Assembly (NCBI GenBank): GCA_020698575.1
Contig: CM036243.1
Span: 16,359,903 to 16,423,902 of the forward strand
DNA: 64,000 bases
DNA from: Bostrychus sinensis
Taxonomy: Eukaryota > Chordata > Actinopteri > Gobiiformes > Eleotridae
Direction: 5' to 3'
Positions 23,140-38,100 of this stretch are shown here, piece after piece. Each line of letters opens with the position of its first letter. Positions within the stretch are counted from its first letter, which is position 1. A program made the translations under genes and the position numbers. The notes beneath the pieces are model-generated. The model did no database searches. It had not been told where the DNA came from and saw only the letters and a list, made by a program, of their open reading frames with translations.

Positions 23140-26100
23140 TTAGATTCTGACAGCCACCACACATGCACCAGCTCTGCCCAGACACAGAGGGGCCACCTGG
23201 AAAAAAAAGAACAGAAAAAGATTGGATTTTTTTTTTTGTAATGGCCAGTATTATGTTTAGCATTTATCTATAGTCAGCCGATTTTGCTCATCTAATCTAA
23301 TTACATGAAAGTGCTCCATAAGAGAAGCCTGGCCGGCCAGACAAACACCTTTACTATCTAAGAAGTTAGTCTGGTATCTCTTCGCACAAGTTTTGTTTCT
23401 ATGAGCAGAACAATCACAAGGGGAGGAACCAATCAGAGAAACGAAGGGTGGGACATTGCAGTGCACTGCTGACCTGAATACGAGAATATGCCGTATTATG
23501 AGCAGTTCTGTTCTTATTTCTGAACGGGGTCACCAGCAGAAGCCAGTTGTACTAAGACTTGTGGTGAAAGTCGGTTTGTTTGAATGGAGTTGTTACGTTA
23601 GACGTCAACAGGACTTTACTGTTGTTAAAATGGAAACATGATGAAGAAAAATCCCAGAGGACTGAACAACAATGCAGACTTCAGCAGAATCAACAGGTGA
23701 TGAAATAAAGCGCTAAATGCCATTAATCGGATAAGATAAGTTATTAAATTTGCTCTGCTTCCGTATTTGTAAGAAGAGCTGTAGATAATCATCTGTGATA
23801 GGCCAGTTCCAAATCGACCAGAGAGCAACGCTTCTCTGTGAGTGGGGAACAAGACTGTCTTGCTTTTGAAAAGAAAGTAGGAGAGGCTCGCTTGCCAGGC
23901 TACCATTTGAGTGACGCTCATTTCTTGTTTCAGGGGCTGCTGTGAGTTTGCAGCAGCAGACCTATTAGCCCCAGTTTCATGTCCATATTTGCAAGATAAT
24001 TATCAAATTCCATGTTAATGAAGTGCACGGTGCTCTTCGAGTCACTGGAGTTACATGCTCAGACGATAAGAATCTGGCTGCTTGAGAATGTGCCATGAAT
24101 CCAACTTTTTTGAGGAGTTCATAGACAGGGGAATGAAGTATCCTTCTTAAGAAAACATTCATGAATGAGGCCCAACAATCTTGGTTTTTCCCTGGTTTTG
24201 TTGTCATGTCAAGAGCCATGGTGCTTGCAGAATGTGTTGAAAACATATTTTTAGGGAATTTTGGCTTGACTAGTTAAAAATAATAAATAGTAAAGTATAA
24301 ATAATAGTATATAAAAAGTATGTGGCATCTGGGTGCATACCTGTGTCCATTCGTTTGTCTGAGGGTCATAAGCTTCCACAGTATTTAGATAAACTTGTCC
24401 ATCATAGCCACCTACAGCAAAGAGACGGTCGCCAAGGAGGCAAACACCAACTGCGTCTCTGCTGATGCTCATAGGGGCAACAGCTGTCCACACATCTGTC
24501 TGAGGATCATATCTGAAAACATTTCATATTTACATTGAATACTGGACAAACTGATGGCAGCTAAAATTCAAAAACTGCTTCCCCAAATCACATGTAGAAA
24601 TCCAGACATTTAGAAAGCTCACCTCTCTACACAGTCGCTGAGCCTCGAGGCTAAAGATGAAGCAGGGGCATCATGACCACCAATGGCGTAAAGGAAACCA
24701 TGCCACGTGGCCACACCCACTCCCCCTCGCCGTTTAGCCATAGGGGCACAACTATTCCATCTGCAAAACAAGGTCAACATGTTAGTATCAGTAGAAAAGG
24801 AAACATGAAATCTCAAAGCTGAGTAAAAACATTTAGCTTTTTAATAATGTTTTTGTTGTAAGATTTACTTGAGGCCAGGTTCATGCAGAACTATATAAGT
24901 GTAATTGTTTAACAGAAGCTGTAAGAATGTAGTTCATCCTTCAAGTCTATAAGGGATTAGCTGTCTCCTTTGTTACAGAAATACGCCAGAGATAGCAATT
25001 ACAGTAATTGTGGTCAAGTAAAGTCCCCTGTTTCTGACCTGTTAGTGTGAGGGTCAAAACACTCGACTGAGCGCAGGCAGGATGAGCCATCACGACCTCC
25101 CACTGCATACAACCTGCAACAAATAAGAGCATGGTGTTATTTCATGGGACAAATACAACAAAGGCACCTGCCACAGAAAAGTCTGCACATGTTTATGGAC
25201 CCTGAAATCCTAATTTTGGTTTAGTGACAAAACAGATGACACAAGAGTGGAAATATATGTGTTTAGTGGAAGTTTTCGGGAGGGACAAAATGAGGTGCAA
25301 AAAAATCTCCCCAACTCCTGGAGGCATCACAACCAGGTTCTGTGTATAACTGTACTGCAATAGAAGGGCAAAAAGGAGTGAAACTGAACCAGTGAAGCAA
25401 GTAATAAGCTCTGCCAGCCCAGAGAATACACAACATACACATGCACACGCACACTGATTCTGCCATCTACAAGCAGACACACAAGACTGCTGGGCGTGCT
25501 TAGCTCAAATCACTTGTTTCTGTATTAATTACCATCTATAAAGGCCTGCGCTGTAGCGTCTCTGAGGCACAGACTAATAAAAACAACAAGCAGTGTGTTG
25601 CACTTTTAATCTTCTCTGGTGGGCTGCTAGAGAATCCCCGGTAAAGCAGGAGGTTTAGCACGAGAACATATAAAAGGGCATGATTTATATACATGTTCTG
25701 AACACACTGTTAACTGTGGAATATTGTCCTTTAAAAACATGCACAAACTTGACCTGACACTGGGACAACAGGCAGAAAGAAAATGTGAGTGAGAAGACAT
25801 CACATGGGACAATTTGCCAATACCATAAACAAAATGAAGGCATAAAAGTCTGTTAAAACAAGTTATGTTGAATTAAATACATGCATAATTTGTTTTATAT
25901 GTGTTCTTACTCAGTTCAGTCACTGCAAATGTGTTACTTGAATTTTTGGTGTTTATACTTACTTGCCATTCAGAACTGCTACTCCTACAGTACTCCTGGG
26001 AGTAGCCATACTTGCAACAAAACTCCATTGTCGAGCTTGAGGATCCCACCTGTCAAAATGTGTGATATTGATGAGATGTGCAGAGCAACATAGATGGACA

Positions 26101-29100
26101 GTTTCTTTTAAAGACTAGTCTCACCTCTCCACTGTGCTCAAGTAGCTCCACCCATCATGGCCTCCTATTGCATACATGGGCCCCTTTAAGACAGCTACAC
26201 CTGCAGTACAAAGACAAATGAACATGACCAAATATTATTAGGTTGGGCGTTTTGCTCAAAACACATGTAAGATAGGAACAGTTCTTGTTGTGTGAGTAAG
26301 CACACTGGGGACATTATACAGCATATTTATGCTCAAGATTTATCAGCCAGAACATCTGTAGTGCCAGATGTGTGTCTACTCATATGATAATAATTTATTA
26401 GGACACACCTTATCAAAAGTGTCAAATAAGAGGAGATCTCCTGAGTAACTGCAATATCTCTTTTTTTATGCTTTTTATTATTAAAGCACTTCCAAAAAAT
26501 ATTACATATACAGCAACATGACACCGATAATTATTACTTGTCCATATTTGATTACACACACTGTCTCACCTAAGCCGTGCCTGTGTGTGGACATTGGGGG
26601 CATGACGCTCCATGTCTTGCTGTGTGGATTGTAGCACTCCACAGTATTGAGGGTCTTGAGTCCATCCCGACCCCCGACCACATACAGACGACCGTCCAGG
26701 ACAGCTACACCAAACTGTAATCTGCGACCACTCATTGTGGCCACCTGCCTCCATGTGTCCCGCCGCAGACAGTACTGCTCAATACTAGTGGCACCTGGAG
26801 GTCATTAGCGAGATTATTAGTCAGATGTGGAGAACAATAAGAGATATTTCACTTGGACTATATGTCTTAAACACAAATTAAAAGATGGGAATCTCCATAC
26901 AATATGTAATACAATTCCAAAATTTCCAAATTTAATATACTGTATAATTGTTAAGTTAGAGGGCAAAATACAGTATAAGCAAAGGATGGGAAACATTTAT
27001 TTGCTTTAAAGGAAACAGTGAGGAAATATAAGAGTAAGAACTCATCATCATCATGTGTTTTATCGATGCATCCAAAGCATTTGAATGTGTAAATCATAAA
27101 AAGCTCTTTCTCAAAATGAGTCAGCGAGGCACACCCCAGAATATACTGAGAATATTAGCCTACTGGTGTGCCCATCAGGTAACGCCGGTGAGATGGGGCA
27201 ACAGTGTCTCAGCCCCATTCAGGGTCAGCAATGAAGTAAGGCAAGGATTCTATCTCCTGTTCTTTTTAGCCTATACATGGATGAATTGTCACAGCAGTTA
27301 AACACATGTAAAACTGGCTGTATTATTGGTTTTAATCTTGTAAATCATTTAATGTATGCATATGGCCTTGTTGTATTCAGTCCTAGTAGTGCTGGTCTTC
27401 AGGAACTCCTAAACATCTGCTCTGCATATGATGTGGGGTATGATATCAAATATAATTCCAGTAAGAGTGTATGTAATAATCAGCAGAACAAAGAGTGATA
27501 AATGGTTAAAATCTCACCAGTTTACATTATGTGGGATTAATCTCTCAGTATGTGACAAATGTAAATACCTTGGACATTTTATCATTAATGATCTGTCAGG
27601 TAACAAGGACATCTACCGCCAGTGTTGCATGATGTATGCGCAGGCCAATATGCTTCTCCATACGTTTGGTGCATGTACGGATTGAAGTGAAGAGGACTCT
27701 GTTTAAGGCCCACTGTACGCCATTATATACTGCACAATTATGGTCGAATTATAAAAGAGCTTGCTTACATAAACTTCATGTGGCGTACAATGACTGTCTA
27801 AGAATCTTAATGAAAAGGCCAAGATGGGAGAGTGCAAGTCAATTGTTTGTGTCAGCATGGATTAAAACCTTTCAAGCTGTTTTAAGACATTTAATGTATG
27901 CATGTATTTGTTGGCTCAACAAATGCAGTAATAGGATTATTCTGACCGTGACTCATATCAGGCTCAGTGTGACATGTTACCAGTCTGAGCTGTGGAGGCA
28001 CTGTTACAGTTGTTTGCTGTAGTCTGTGGTGTAGCTTGTTGGGTTTTTTATGTGTTGTGTGTTTTTTACTCTGGAGTTTGAGTCTGCTAATAAAGTTTGA
28101 TGATGATGATAATGATGAATATATTTTACCTTTTGTGGCATCCATGCCCCCCACTGCAAACATGGCCCCCACAGTAGCCTTGCGTGGCCGAGTTCTGGAG
28201 CTTTGTAGCAAAGGTCTTCTCTGAGGCAAAAGGTGATACTTCATTCCCTCCATTAACAAACGCTGGCACTCTACGCTGTCCCGGAGCAGAAGGTTTGACT
28301 CTAAATCTGCCAAGAACTGCAAGATACAAAAAGCAGGGAAGAAATAGTTACAAACATGAAGTATACATGCAAAGTGTCTGTACTGTTGCTCTGGGCCAGT
28401 GTAGGTCATGATGTTATCACTGATTGTGGTGGTTTTAGAGTCAAAGAAAGCTGTTCTGACAGTGATTATATTGATTCATGTAAATTACATCAGACTCATT
28501 GCTAATAGTGCACTCTCGCGCGCTCAAACACACGCACACGTAAACACAAAGATCATCTAACACTCGAGTGCTAATCTGTTCTTAACATCTCATCAGTTTC
28601 CAGTCCATACCCTATTACTTCGTCTATGCAGACAGAAACATACCCCTTCACACACACACATGCAGCCAGGATATGCTGCATGGAGCAATCCACCAGGCTA
28701 CAGGAAATCACAGCCTGGGAAGATGGCTGTGTGGCAAGAAGCGAGTTTTCCCAGAAGGAAAAAAGCCAAGAAATACATGATTTACATTTAGATAGATATA
28801 TTTGTATGTGTTACTAGATGGAATAAAACTGAAGCTCCAATAAAAGCAGAATTTCTCTCTCAAAGTTATTAAGTTGGGGTACTGAAAATGCTGAGAAAAT
28901 AAATGTAAGATCAAAAGGCATTGTTTCTTCAGTTGAACACAAAACTTCACTGAATCACTGAATCCAAAATCAATTTTCTTAGCGAGAACAGGGGAGCGTA
29001 AAGTAAGCATGCTAAATGGATAAGCAGCTTACACACCACGGTGGACCTATGCTTCCACTACACACAGTCATCACAGGATAAATTGCAGTGAACCCTATTT

Positions 29101-32100
29101 TGGCATTCGGCAGTGATAAAAAAGCACATCCTCCTCTGTGGTATTTAGCCATCAATCGCTGAAAGACAGTGGCACAGCAGATATTTCCTCTTTGTCCCCA
29201 TCACCTCATAGTGGCCACTAATGGAGCTAGGCCAACACACTTACTTCTATCCTTAAATTGGCCAATGACAACTCTTTCTATGATATAAAAAGGGAATTTA
29301 GGTACAATAATGTGTAATAAATATCTAGGTGTAGACATGCCTTGAATATGCCATGTAATTATGGAATGATTGATTGGGTAGGCATACACCTGACTTTTGA
29401 AGAATTACTGTGTTGTTGAAGTTGCACATAAACAGCAGGATGTAAGATCGACTTTGAAAATACACTTTTTAAGAATTTCTAAATACATAATCGTTTGTTA
29501 ATTTTAAAAATAGAAGTGATTACAGCCCTAGAGCACAGTTAATAGCCCTGTATAATCTATGGGCAATACACTCTCCAATTTATTGCAGATTCTCACAGGA
29601 TTAGACAGTACGTGTGTGAGACAGCAGTAACAAGTGGCAGGAATTAGAGGTATTAATCTGATTTATTGACATCTTATTGATGAGTAATCACACAGCAGCC
29701 CAGATAGAAAAATACCTAATTGGTTGATGAATATTGAATGCCCTCTATGTGAAGCTTACTCTGGGTTTAATGTGCATTTTACAGCTCATGAGGTTTCTGA
29801 ATGCTAATCCATTTGTTGGTTTAGCATGGGTGCTCACAGGGGAAGGGGCCACAAATGATATTCTGCTATTTGGTCATAGCTCTGTCTTCGGTCTCCGTCT
29901 TCTTCCCTTCAATCTGCTCTTCTGAATATGTGTTACAGCTAGTGATTTCAGTTGACATGGCAAAATAATGTGTGAGAGAAGTCCTCATAGCATTAACTAG
30001 ATCATTGAAAACACACACAGAATAAATGTACACAAGCAGCATATAAACCAAGGGAGATTAGAAAGATGAAGAGAGCAGATAATTTAACTGCAGTTAACTG
30101 AGATATCACACTTAATTAAGGTCTAAAATGTGTGTGTGTGTATGTGTGCATTCAAGCCCAGGGCTGTAGCGGAGGATCTGTGCAGCATATAAACGGCTCA
30201 AAATCACATTACCAGTCTGATACTCCAGTAGCTGAGGAAAAACGAGAGGGGGAGGAGGAAGAGAAGGGCTGCTCACACCCAATTACACAAACAACAAACA
30301 CTAGCACACATCTGAGGAGGTAATGGTGGTGATGTATGGTTAATGTAATGGCTCTAATTGTCTCAGAGTTTAAGTTAGCATAATGAAACAGACTGGAGCT
30401 AGGACAAGGAAGGAAGCAGAAGACTGGGGGTGGGGGAGAGCAAAGCCATAAAGAGGGTATCACAAAGTTGCTTTCCTCTGAGATATACTTGTGCAGCAAC
30501 AGTTTTAAAAAGAAAGTTGTCACGTTGAATGTTATTGATGGTCCTAATGAGCTTTTACTAACTGAAAAATGTACCATCCCTTTTGTCAGAGCATTGCAAA
30601 ATTCCCAGTTGGATATGTAAAAATGAAAAAAAGCAGATGGTGCTCATAATGAGATGCCTATAAAACATGCTTGTGGTGTATTAAACACAAGATGTGTCTC
30701 ACCTGTGGCTGCAGCAGTGGCAGCCGGATGTGAGCCAATAGTGAAGGAAGATGCCGTTGACGGCCAGTGGTGTCATGGCGGACCCAGGTTAGCAGTGAGT
30801 TCAACACAGTTTCCTCATCAGGCACGTTAATGTCATCTGAAGTAAGCAGCCTTGCCATCTCCTCCACGGGCAGCAGCAGGAACTCCTGGCCCCCCACCAC
30901 GTCCATAAAGTGTTCCTGTCAGAGCCGGGAGGAAGTCATACAGAGAGCAAAGGAGGCACATTAGCGTAAATGAGAAAAAAATGAATGAATAATGAATTGC
31001 CAAAAGAGAGAGGCAGTGAGGGGAAGGAGAATAAGGAAGATTTTAGTTGAGGGCGACAGGATCAATGGCTGCAGATTAAAAAGGGCTTGAAAAAGGTCAG
31101 GGAGAGATGGATAGGAAAACCTGCAAAAATACAGGCAGGATGAGAAAAAGATTAAGTTGGTGATTATAGCAAAAGTTAAGGCGTATAGTATAGTACTGTA
31201 CTGTAACTGTGGTAACATGGCAATAGCAACGTGATATTGTAATCTAACGCAACTATACAAAGGACCGCTCTGAATCCTGCACCGTGGATGTTATCTTGTT
31301 CTTGCATGACATGAACATGCAAGTAGGCTATAACTTTGTGATTATAATGCTCTTGGTGACACATATTTATGTGATCTAAGCTCTAATCTGAAGAAGACAA
31401 GAAAAATGGATCATCAAAAACACAAAGCTGCTATTTCAGTCACCATAGCAACCCCTCCCAGAACAGAACCATAGTATCAATGTGTGCGCATTGTGAATCA
31501 ATGCAATTCCTCAAGACTGGAGAATGGCTAGAGCCTCAAATAAGAAGCTGTTAAGATGGCAATATCACCTAAACCCTACATATAGTGATCATACAGCCTA
31601 GTGATACAGTGATCTAATAATAGAGATCTAATTAAATCTACACCTTTACATATGTCTAAGCAGTGACTGGATGAACACGAGTGAGCAGAAGACCTACCAT
31701 GGTGTAGGCATGAGCAGCCCTCTGCAGGTCGTGGCAGCCCTGAGCATCCGCATAAGAGCGAATGCCCAGACAGTTGGATGGATGTAGCTGCTTCATGAGG
31801 AAAGAGCAACAGGCTTGAACTACCGACGTCAACTGTAACAAACAGGAGGCTGACAGCAGCGACTCAATAGTGTCTTCTCTCAGTTCAAGACGACCTGACA
31901 CACAGAGACAAAAGAGCTTTGAAAATGGCTGCAAATGTTTAAATGGATGCATTTAATAAATAATGAATAAAGTATTTTAAATACAGTACAACACAATGAT
32001 TCTACTATAGTCAACTGAAATTTTTAAATATGTGACAGGTCCGCGCCCATGTCCTTTGAGTTAAGGTCTAAATTGTATTTCAGCAAGACTAATTTAATGC

Positions 32101-35100
32101 TTTTTAATGCCCTTTTTAATGCCATATTTAACATTTTTAATGCCACAAATATACAATCATGGCAGCTTAAAAAGTCCAAATCTGTTTGCAAGTACAGTAA
32201 AATACAGATCATAATGCCCCAATAATGATGAAAATCAAACATCCGATGTTTGGCTAATTTGGTCCCGCTGGAAGCAAACTCGTTTTGCCCGTCTGTCATG
32301 CTAGTGTAGGCTACAAAAATACATAAATTAATAATGCTTTTTAGTGCCCTGTGGGAACTCTGCTGTAACTAAATACAGTTTTAATTACCACCTTTTGTAC
32401 ATATCCTTTTCCTAAAAAAATGCATTTATTAAATACCAAAGGTTAAAAAAGCCTTTCTTTTGTGGGATCGCTGCAGCAAAATCATCTGCTTCTTAGGAAG
32501 CAGTGATTTGCATAATCATTTGGTATAAGTTTTACACCTGATGCCATAATAATGCACTACCAAATGAGTATGTATGTGCTTTTTAAACTGCTTAATTGAA
32601 TATGCCTCTGTACCTGTGTATGCATACTGCACCAGGACCCACAAAGCGTCGGGGTCCACACCCTCCATCTTCACCTCGTCCTGCTTGGCCTCGCGCACAT
32701 CACTGGTGAACATGGCAGCAAAGTAGTCGGACACAGATGAAAGGACAAGTCTGTGAGGAGAGAAAGGTCAGGCATCGGTCACAGGTGATGGACAGCTTGA
32801 ACGGCTAATGGGACAGGTGTGGACTGCAGTAAAGGCAAGGATTTTAATTGTGTACCATTGTGCGATAGGATAATTTTTTTTTCTTTACACTTCTAATATA
32901 AAAGCATTGTAGCTCAATTGATAAAGCATTTACTCTTGAACTTAAATGTCATTGGGCTTTGCAATTTTTATATTTTTATGTTAAATTGTACATTTAATTA
33001 AGTAGTTACAAAGATGTGATTTGTCCCATGTTTATTTTGCAGTGCTGTCAGGTTTAGCTCCTTAAATGGCAGTGAGAGACATATGGTGACATTTAGTAAT
33101 GGTAATCATAACTACATGATGTGAGGTGCAAGACTGTTGATTGTTATCTAGTCCTAATACGTCATGGTGATACTGAATATCTGTAAACCATCTTAAATTG
33201 AGAACTACAGTATTCACTCATTGGCCCTAGTGTTCAGACAGGAAGTGCTTCCGCCAACATAATCGTCCATGTGAGGGTTTTTATTACTCAAATTGAGATG
33301 TCTGTAAAAACGATCCAGTGACTTGCTCAATGATGCGTGTAACAGCAGCAGTCCTTATTACTGCAGGATTCACTATCTTTGACGTTTGATCTAAATAAGG
33401 CTGAAAATACATAAACCCACACGGCCAAGCTTACACTGCAGCACCGCTTGTCATTGCACATCAAAATGTTTGCTTGTTAAAATGGATTGTGTGCAGACTT
33501 GATCCTTCTCCGGCTGTGTTGTACTGTGTGTTTTGAATGAGAATGTGTATGCTTGTACTGGTATGTACGTATGTGTGTTTATAACTCATTACTGGATGTG
33601 ACAAAAGGACTTTGACATACAGCCTTAAGCAAATAATCTCACTGGTGAATTTGTGTGCATATTTGTGTGTGTTTCCGACAATGATGTCAAAAAAGACTAT
33701 AGTCAGCAAGAAGTTGTTCTGCCAGTATTCCAGTCAGGTACCATCTCTCTCTTATCCAGTAGCCCAGGCACATTGTATCTGCCTCCATTTTTCATGTGGC
33801 TCTCCTCTACGACTTGCTGTGAGTGACACAAGCTATATACAGCAGAGGGTTATTTACACACAAACATAAATGTGTGGGAGACAAAGAGATGGCAGGCAGG
33901 GTGTCACGTAGTAAATGGAAAGAGCACAAAGTTGACAAAATGCCACCACACAGGGGAGCAGGAAACAGGAGTGAGGGACTCAGGAAAAGAGGCCAAGGTT
34001 CCCAACCAAAAACACAGTCTGTTTGTGTTTAACTGTGTGGAGAGATACAGTAGTGGAAAATCAGAGAGGGCAGTAGAAGAAAAGTCAAAAATACACTCAT
34101 AATTGTCTCCAGATGCATAAGTATTGATTTGCTCTAGCAGTGATTCCCAAATTGTGGGCCACAATAAGATTGAATTTACAGCTACATCTCAAAAAATATA
34201 AATATAGTGGAAAATTACATAATTCAAAAAGTTCAATTCAAACTGTTATAGATTGAGTACACACAAAATGAAATATTTCAAGTAGTTTTTTATTTTAATT
34301 GTGCTGATTATGACAATGTAATATTATGTGATCTAATCTTATGGGATATTAAATTTGTGGTTTGCATTACCTGTAAGTATAATCATTAAAGGTCCACAAT
34401 TATGCTAAATTGAATTTTTTTGAGCTTTCAACCTTGCTATAATGTTCTTTTCACCCCAAAAACATACCAGGAGTAGGATTTTGTTTCAATCACGCTTCCT
34501 GTTTGCTCAGCCCATTCTGATAATTTCAGTGCTTAAACTGCCCTCACTACAAAGCAGAAAGCTCATCCATCTGTTAGCATCAAGTTGCTAATAGCCACTT
34601 TTACTACTGAAATACACTTCCTTTTTTCACAATATTCTATTTAGTTGAAGCCATGAAATAATGAAACGGATTTCAAAATACATGTGCAATAAAGGTTGAA
34701 GTAAAATAATTGTGTACTGTAAAAAGTGGGTCACAATAAAAAGATCCAAGGATATAATTGTGTCCCATAATTAAAACAGAACCACAATATCATAGCTCCA
34801 GAGATGTGTAATTAAATTGTGAATAATCTCTAAAATGTAACATTTCTAGCAGTAAAACCTAAGGGACTAAAAAAAGCTCAACCACTAGTGTTTTTAATAG
34901 AAACTACATACTGTAGTGCTTAAAGCGCACGGCTTGCAAGTAACTTAGAAAAGTATGTGCTATACCGTACAAATGGCCTATTCAGCATGTACTGTGCATT
35001 TTTGAGGACAAAAAGGATGGATGAAAAGGTGCAAGTTGTGTTTCCAGAAAGACATGAAATAAATCAATTGAAAACAAAAAAGCAAGGCGGTTCTTCCAGC

Positions 35101-38100
35101 CCCTTGGTAGCACACACACACACACAAACATGCACACACCATTAAGATTTTGTACAGCAGATCTTTTGTCTGACACCATCTGGGCATGGAAGACTAAATC
35201 AAATGAAGCAGAAGTGGAAGGCAGTGACAGAAAAGGCGTCTTTGGGCTGGTGGAGGGCCACTCCCCTGCCTCATCTTTGTGCTGGAGGACCCTCCTGCTG
35301 CACCAGTGGCCACACGCCCAGAGAGAGAGAGACTGCAGCTGAGGAGTACAGCCGGTTGTGAGCTGGATGACAAGTGTGTGTGTGATTGATGCATGATTCA
35401 AGCAGGCTCACTTGACTATGTGTAGGGACTTTTTATAGCAGCATTGCCATTCTGGTATCTGTCAGAACTGTCCATCTTGTGATCATTGCAAACTGTTTCA
35501 TGTCTGTCTGTTGAACTGTCATGTTTTCAATGGATCAATATCCTGTACATATTATTGTTGTTTTTATTCAAATTGATACATTTTTTGGCACCATCAAACT
35601 TTAGTTCTGAAGTTATTCTGTAATTATTATATTCAGGAAGAAATTATTGTAAGATTTTGATGACATTTTCAGGAAAAGTCAGTAAGTCATTAACAAAAGG
35701 ATTCTTTGCCATTGCGAAATAGGCCCAATTTGTCTGTTGGCAACATAACATGTTGGCAGATATTTATTAAAACTTTCAAGAAAAATGAAAATGGAACTAA
35801 TAAAATAAATAAATAATTAATTAATTAATAAATAATTCATTTTTAGTGGGGATCCAGATCACTCTCTGGCTTAGGGCTCTGAGAGTAGTAACTTTAGATG
35901 ATGTGTTTTAACTAGTACCTGTGTGCAGGGATGCGCCTCTCTCCGGCAACCAGTATGACATCACACAGCTGTCGTGTCCGCAGGTAGCCCTCCATCTTGC
36001 GGAAAGTGACATCGGCATGGGACAGGGCGGTAAACATACACTCCTCTGGACAGGCACATTGCTCTAGTGACACACAGGAGGACAGTGTGGCGCTGCTATT
36101 GGACGTCCTGTTCATATCATATCACATGGACAAAGAGACAAAAAAAAAGACAGAAGCTTTGAGTACATGAGCAGATAGTGATTCTCTTTAGTTCAAGACA
36201 AAGGAACAGATGTGCAAAGAGAGCTGTGCCAGCTGCTTTTTGATAGTGTCTTTTAGTTTGTGTCATTCCCACACATATTTCCTCTCCCTTCCCTTTTCAT
36301 TAAGCTCACTGTGTGTCACCGGGAGTGGACAAAGACTCTTAATGGTCCAATTACTGGGACTAAAGAGCCAGATAAATTTAGCTCAGTTTAAAGAGTAGAT
36401 GCCAATTAAATGACTGCAGGAGCTGAGCATACTGTATATGATACTTACTTACTGCCCTTTATGCCTTTGGTGTGTTGGGCAGCAACAAAGTTTTTCCAAC
36501 CCTATATATGATGCGGTGTGGTCATTTACTCTGCAGTTAATGGCACCCACTTTCTTCTATCTATACCACCACTGGGAGAAAAGCAAGGTTCATAAAAAGC
36601 TACACGTGCTTGTCTTATTTTAGTAAAAACTGATGCATTAGGGGTACTGTGGAAGAGTTTAGGAGGTAAGTAACTCTTATATAACTTCTAAACTAGATTT
36701 TTTTTTTTTATTAAACAAGACTAACAAAAACAATGAGAGCATACAGTGGGGCAAAAAAGTATTTAGTCAGTCACCAATTGTGCAAGTTCTCCCACTTAAA
36801 AAGATGAGAGAGGCCTGTAATTTTCATCATAGGTACTCCTCAACTATGAGAGACAAAATGAGAAAAAAAAAATCCAGAAAATCACATTGTCTGATTTTTA
36901 AAGAATTTATTAGCAAATTATGGTGGAAAATAAGTATTTGGTCAATAACAAAAGTTCATCTCAGTACTTTGTTATATACCCTTTGTTGGCAATGACAGAG
37001 GTCAAACGTTTTCTGTAAGTCTTCACAAGGTTTTCACAAACTGTTGCTGGTATTTTGGCCCATTCCTCCATGCAGAGCTCCTCTAGAGCAGTGATGTTTT
37101 GGGGCTGTCACTGGGCAACACGGACTTTCAAATCCCTCCAAAGATTTTCTATGGGGTTGAGATCTGGAGACTGGCTAGGCCACTTCAGGACCTTGAAATG
37201 CTTCTTACGAAGCCACTCCTTCCGTTACCCGGGCAGTGTGTTTGGGATCATTGTCATGCTGAAAGACCCAGCCACGTTTCATCTTCAATGCCCTTGCTGA
37301 TGGAAGGAGGTTTTCACTCAAAATCTGACAATACATGGCCCCATTCATTCTTTCCTTTACACGGATCAGTCGTCCTGGTCCCTTTGCTGAAAAACAGCCC
37401 CAAAGCATGATGTTCCCACCCCCATGCTTTACAGTAGGTATGGTGTTCTTTTTACCAAAAAGTTCTATTTTGGTTTCATCTGAACATATGACATTCTCCC
37501 AATCCTCTTCTGGATCATCCAAATGCTCTCTAGCAAACTTCAGACGGGCTTGCACATGTACTGGCTTTAGCAGGGGGACACGTCTGGCACTGCAGGATTT
37601 GAGTCCTTGGCGGCGTAGTGTGTTACTGATGGTAGCCTTTGTTACTTTGGTCCCAGCTCTCTGCAGGTCATTCACTAGGTCCCCCCCATGTGGTTCTGGG
37701 ATTTTTGCTCACCGTTCTTGTGATCATTTTGACCCCATGGGGTGAGATCTTGCGGGGAGCCCCAGATCGAGGGAGATTATCCGTGGTCTTGTATGTCTTC
37801 CATTTCCTAATAATTGCTCCCACAGTTGATTTCTTCACACCAAGCTGCTTACCTATTGCAGATTCAGTCTTCCCAGCCTGGTGCAGGTCTACAATTTAGT
37901 TTCTGGTGTCCTTTGACAGCTCTTTGGTCTTGGCCATAGTGGAGTTTGGAGTGGGACTGTTTGAGGTTGTGGACAGGTGTCTTTTATATAGATAACCAGT
38001 TCAAACAGGTGCCATTAATACAGGTAACGAGTGGAGGACAGAGGAGCCTCTTACAGAAGAAGTTACAGCTCTGTGAGAGACACAAATCTTGCTTGTTTGT

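Noticed and set aside
32908..32970. tRNA-like segment (GTAGCTCAATTGATAAAGC)
   Set aside because: Only an A-box-like half is present; no acceptor-stem pairing or B box. At most a SINE scrap.
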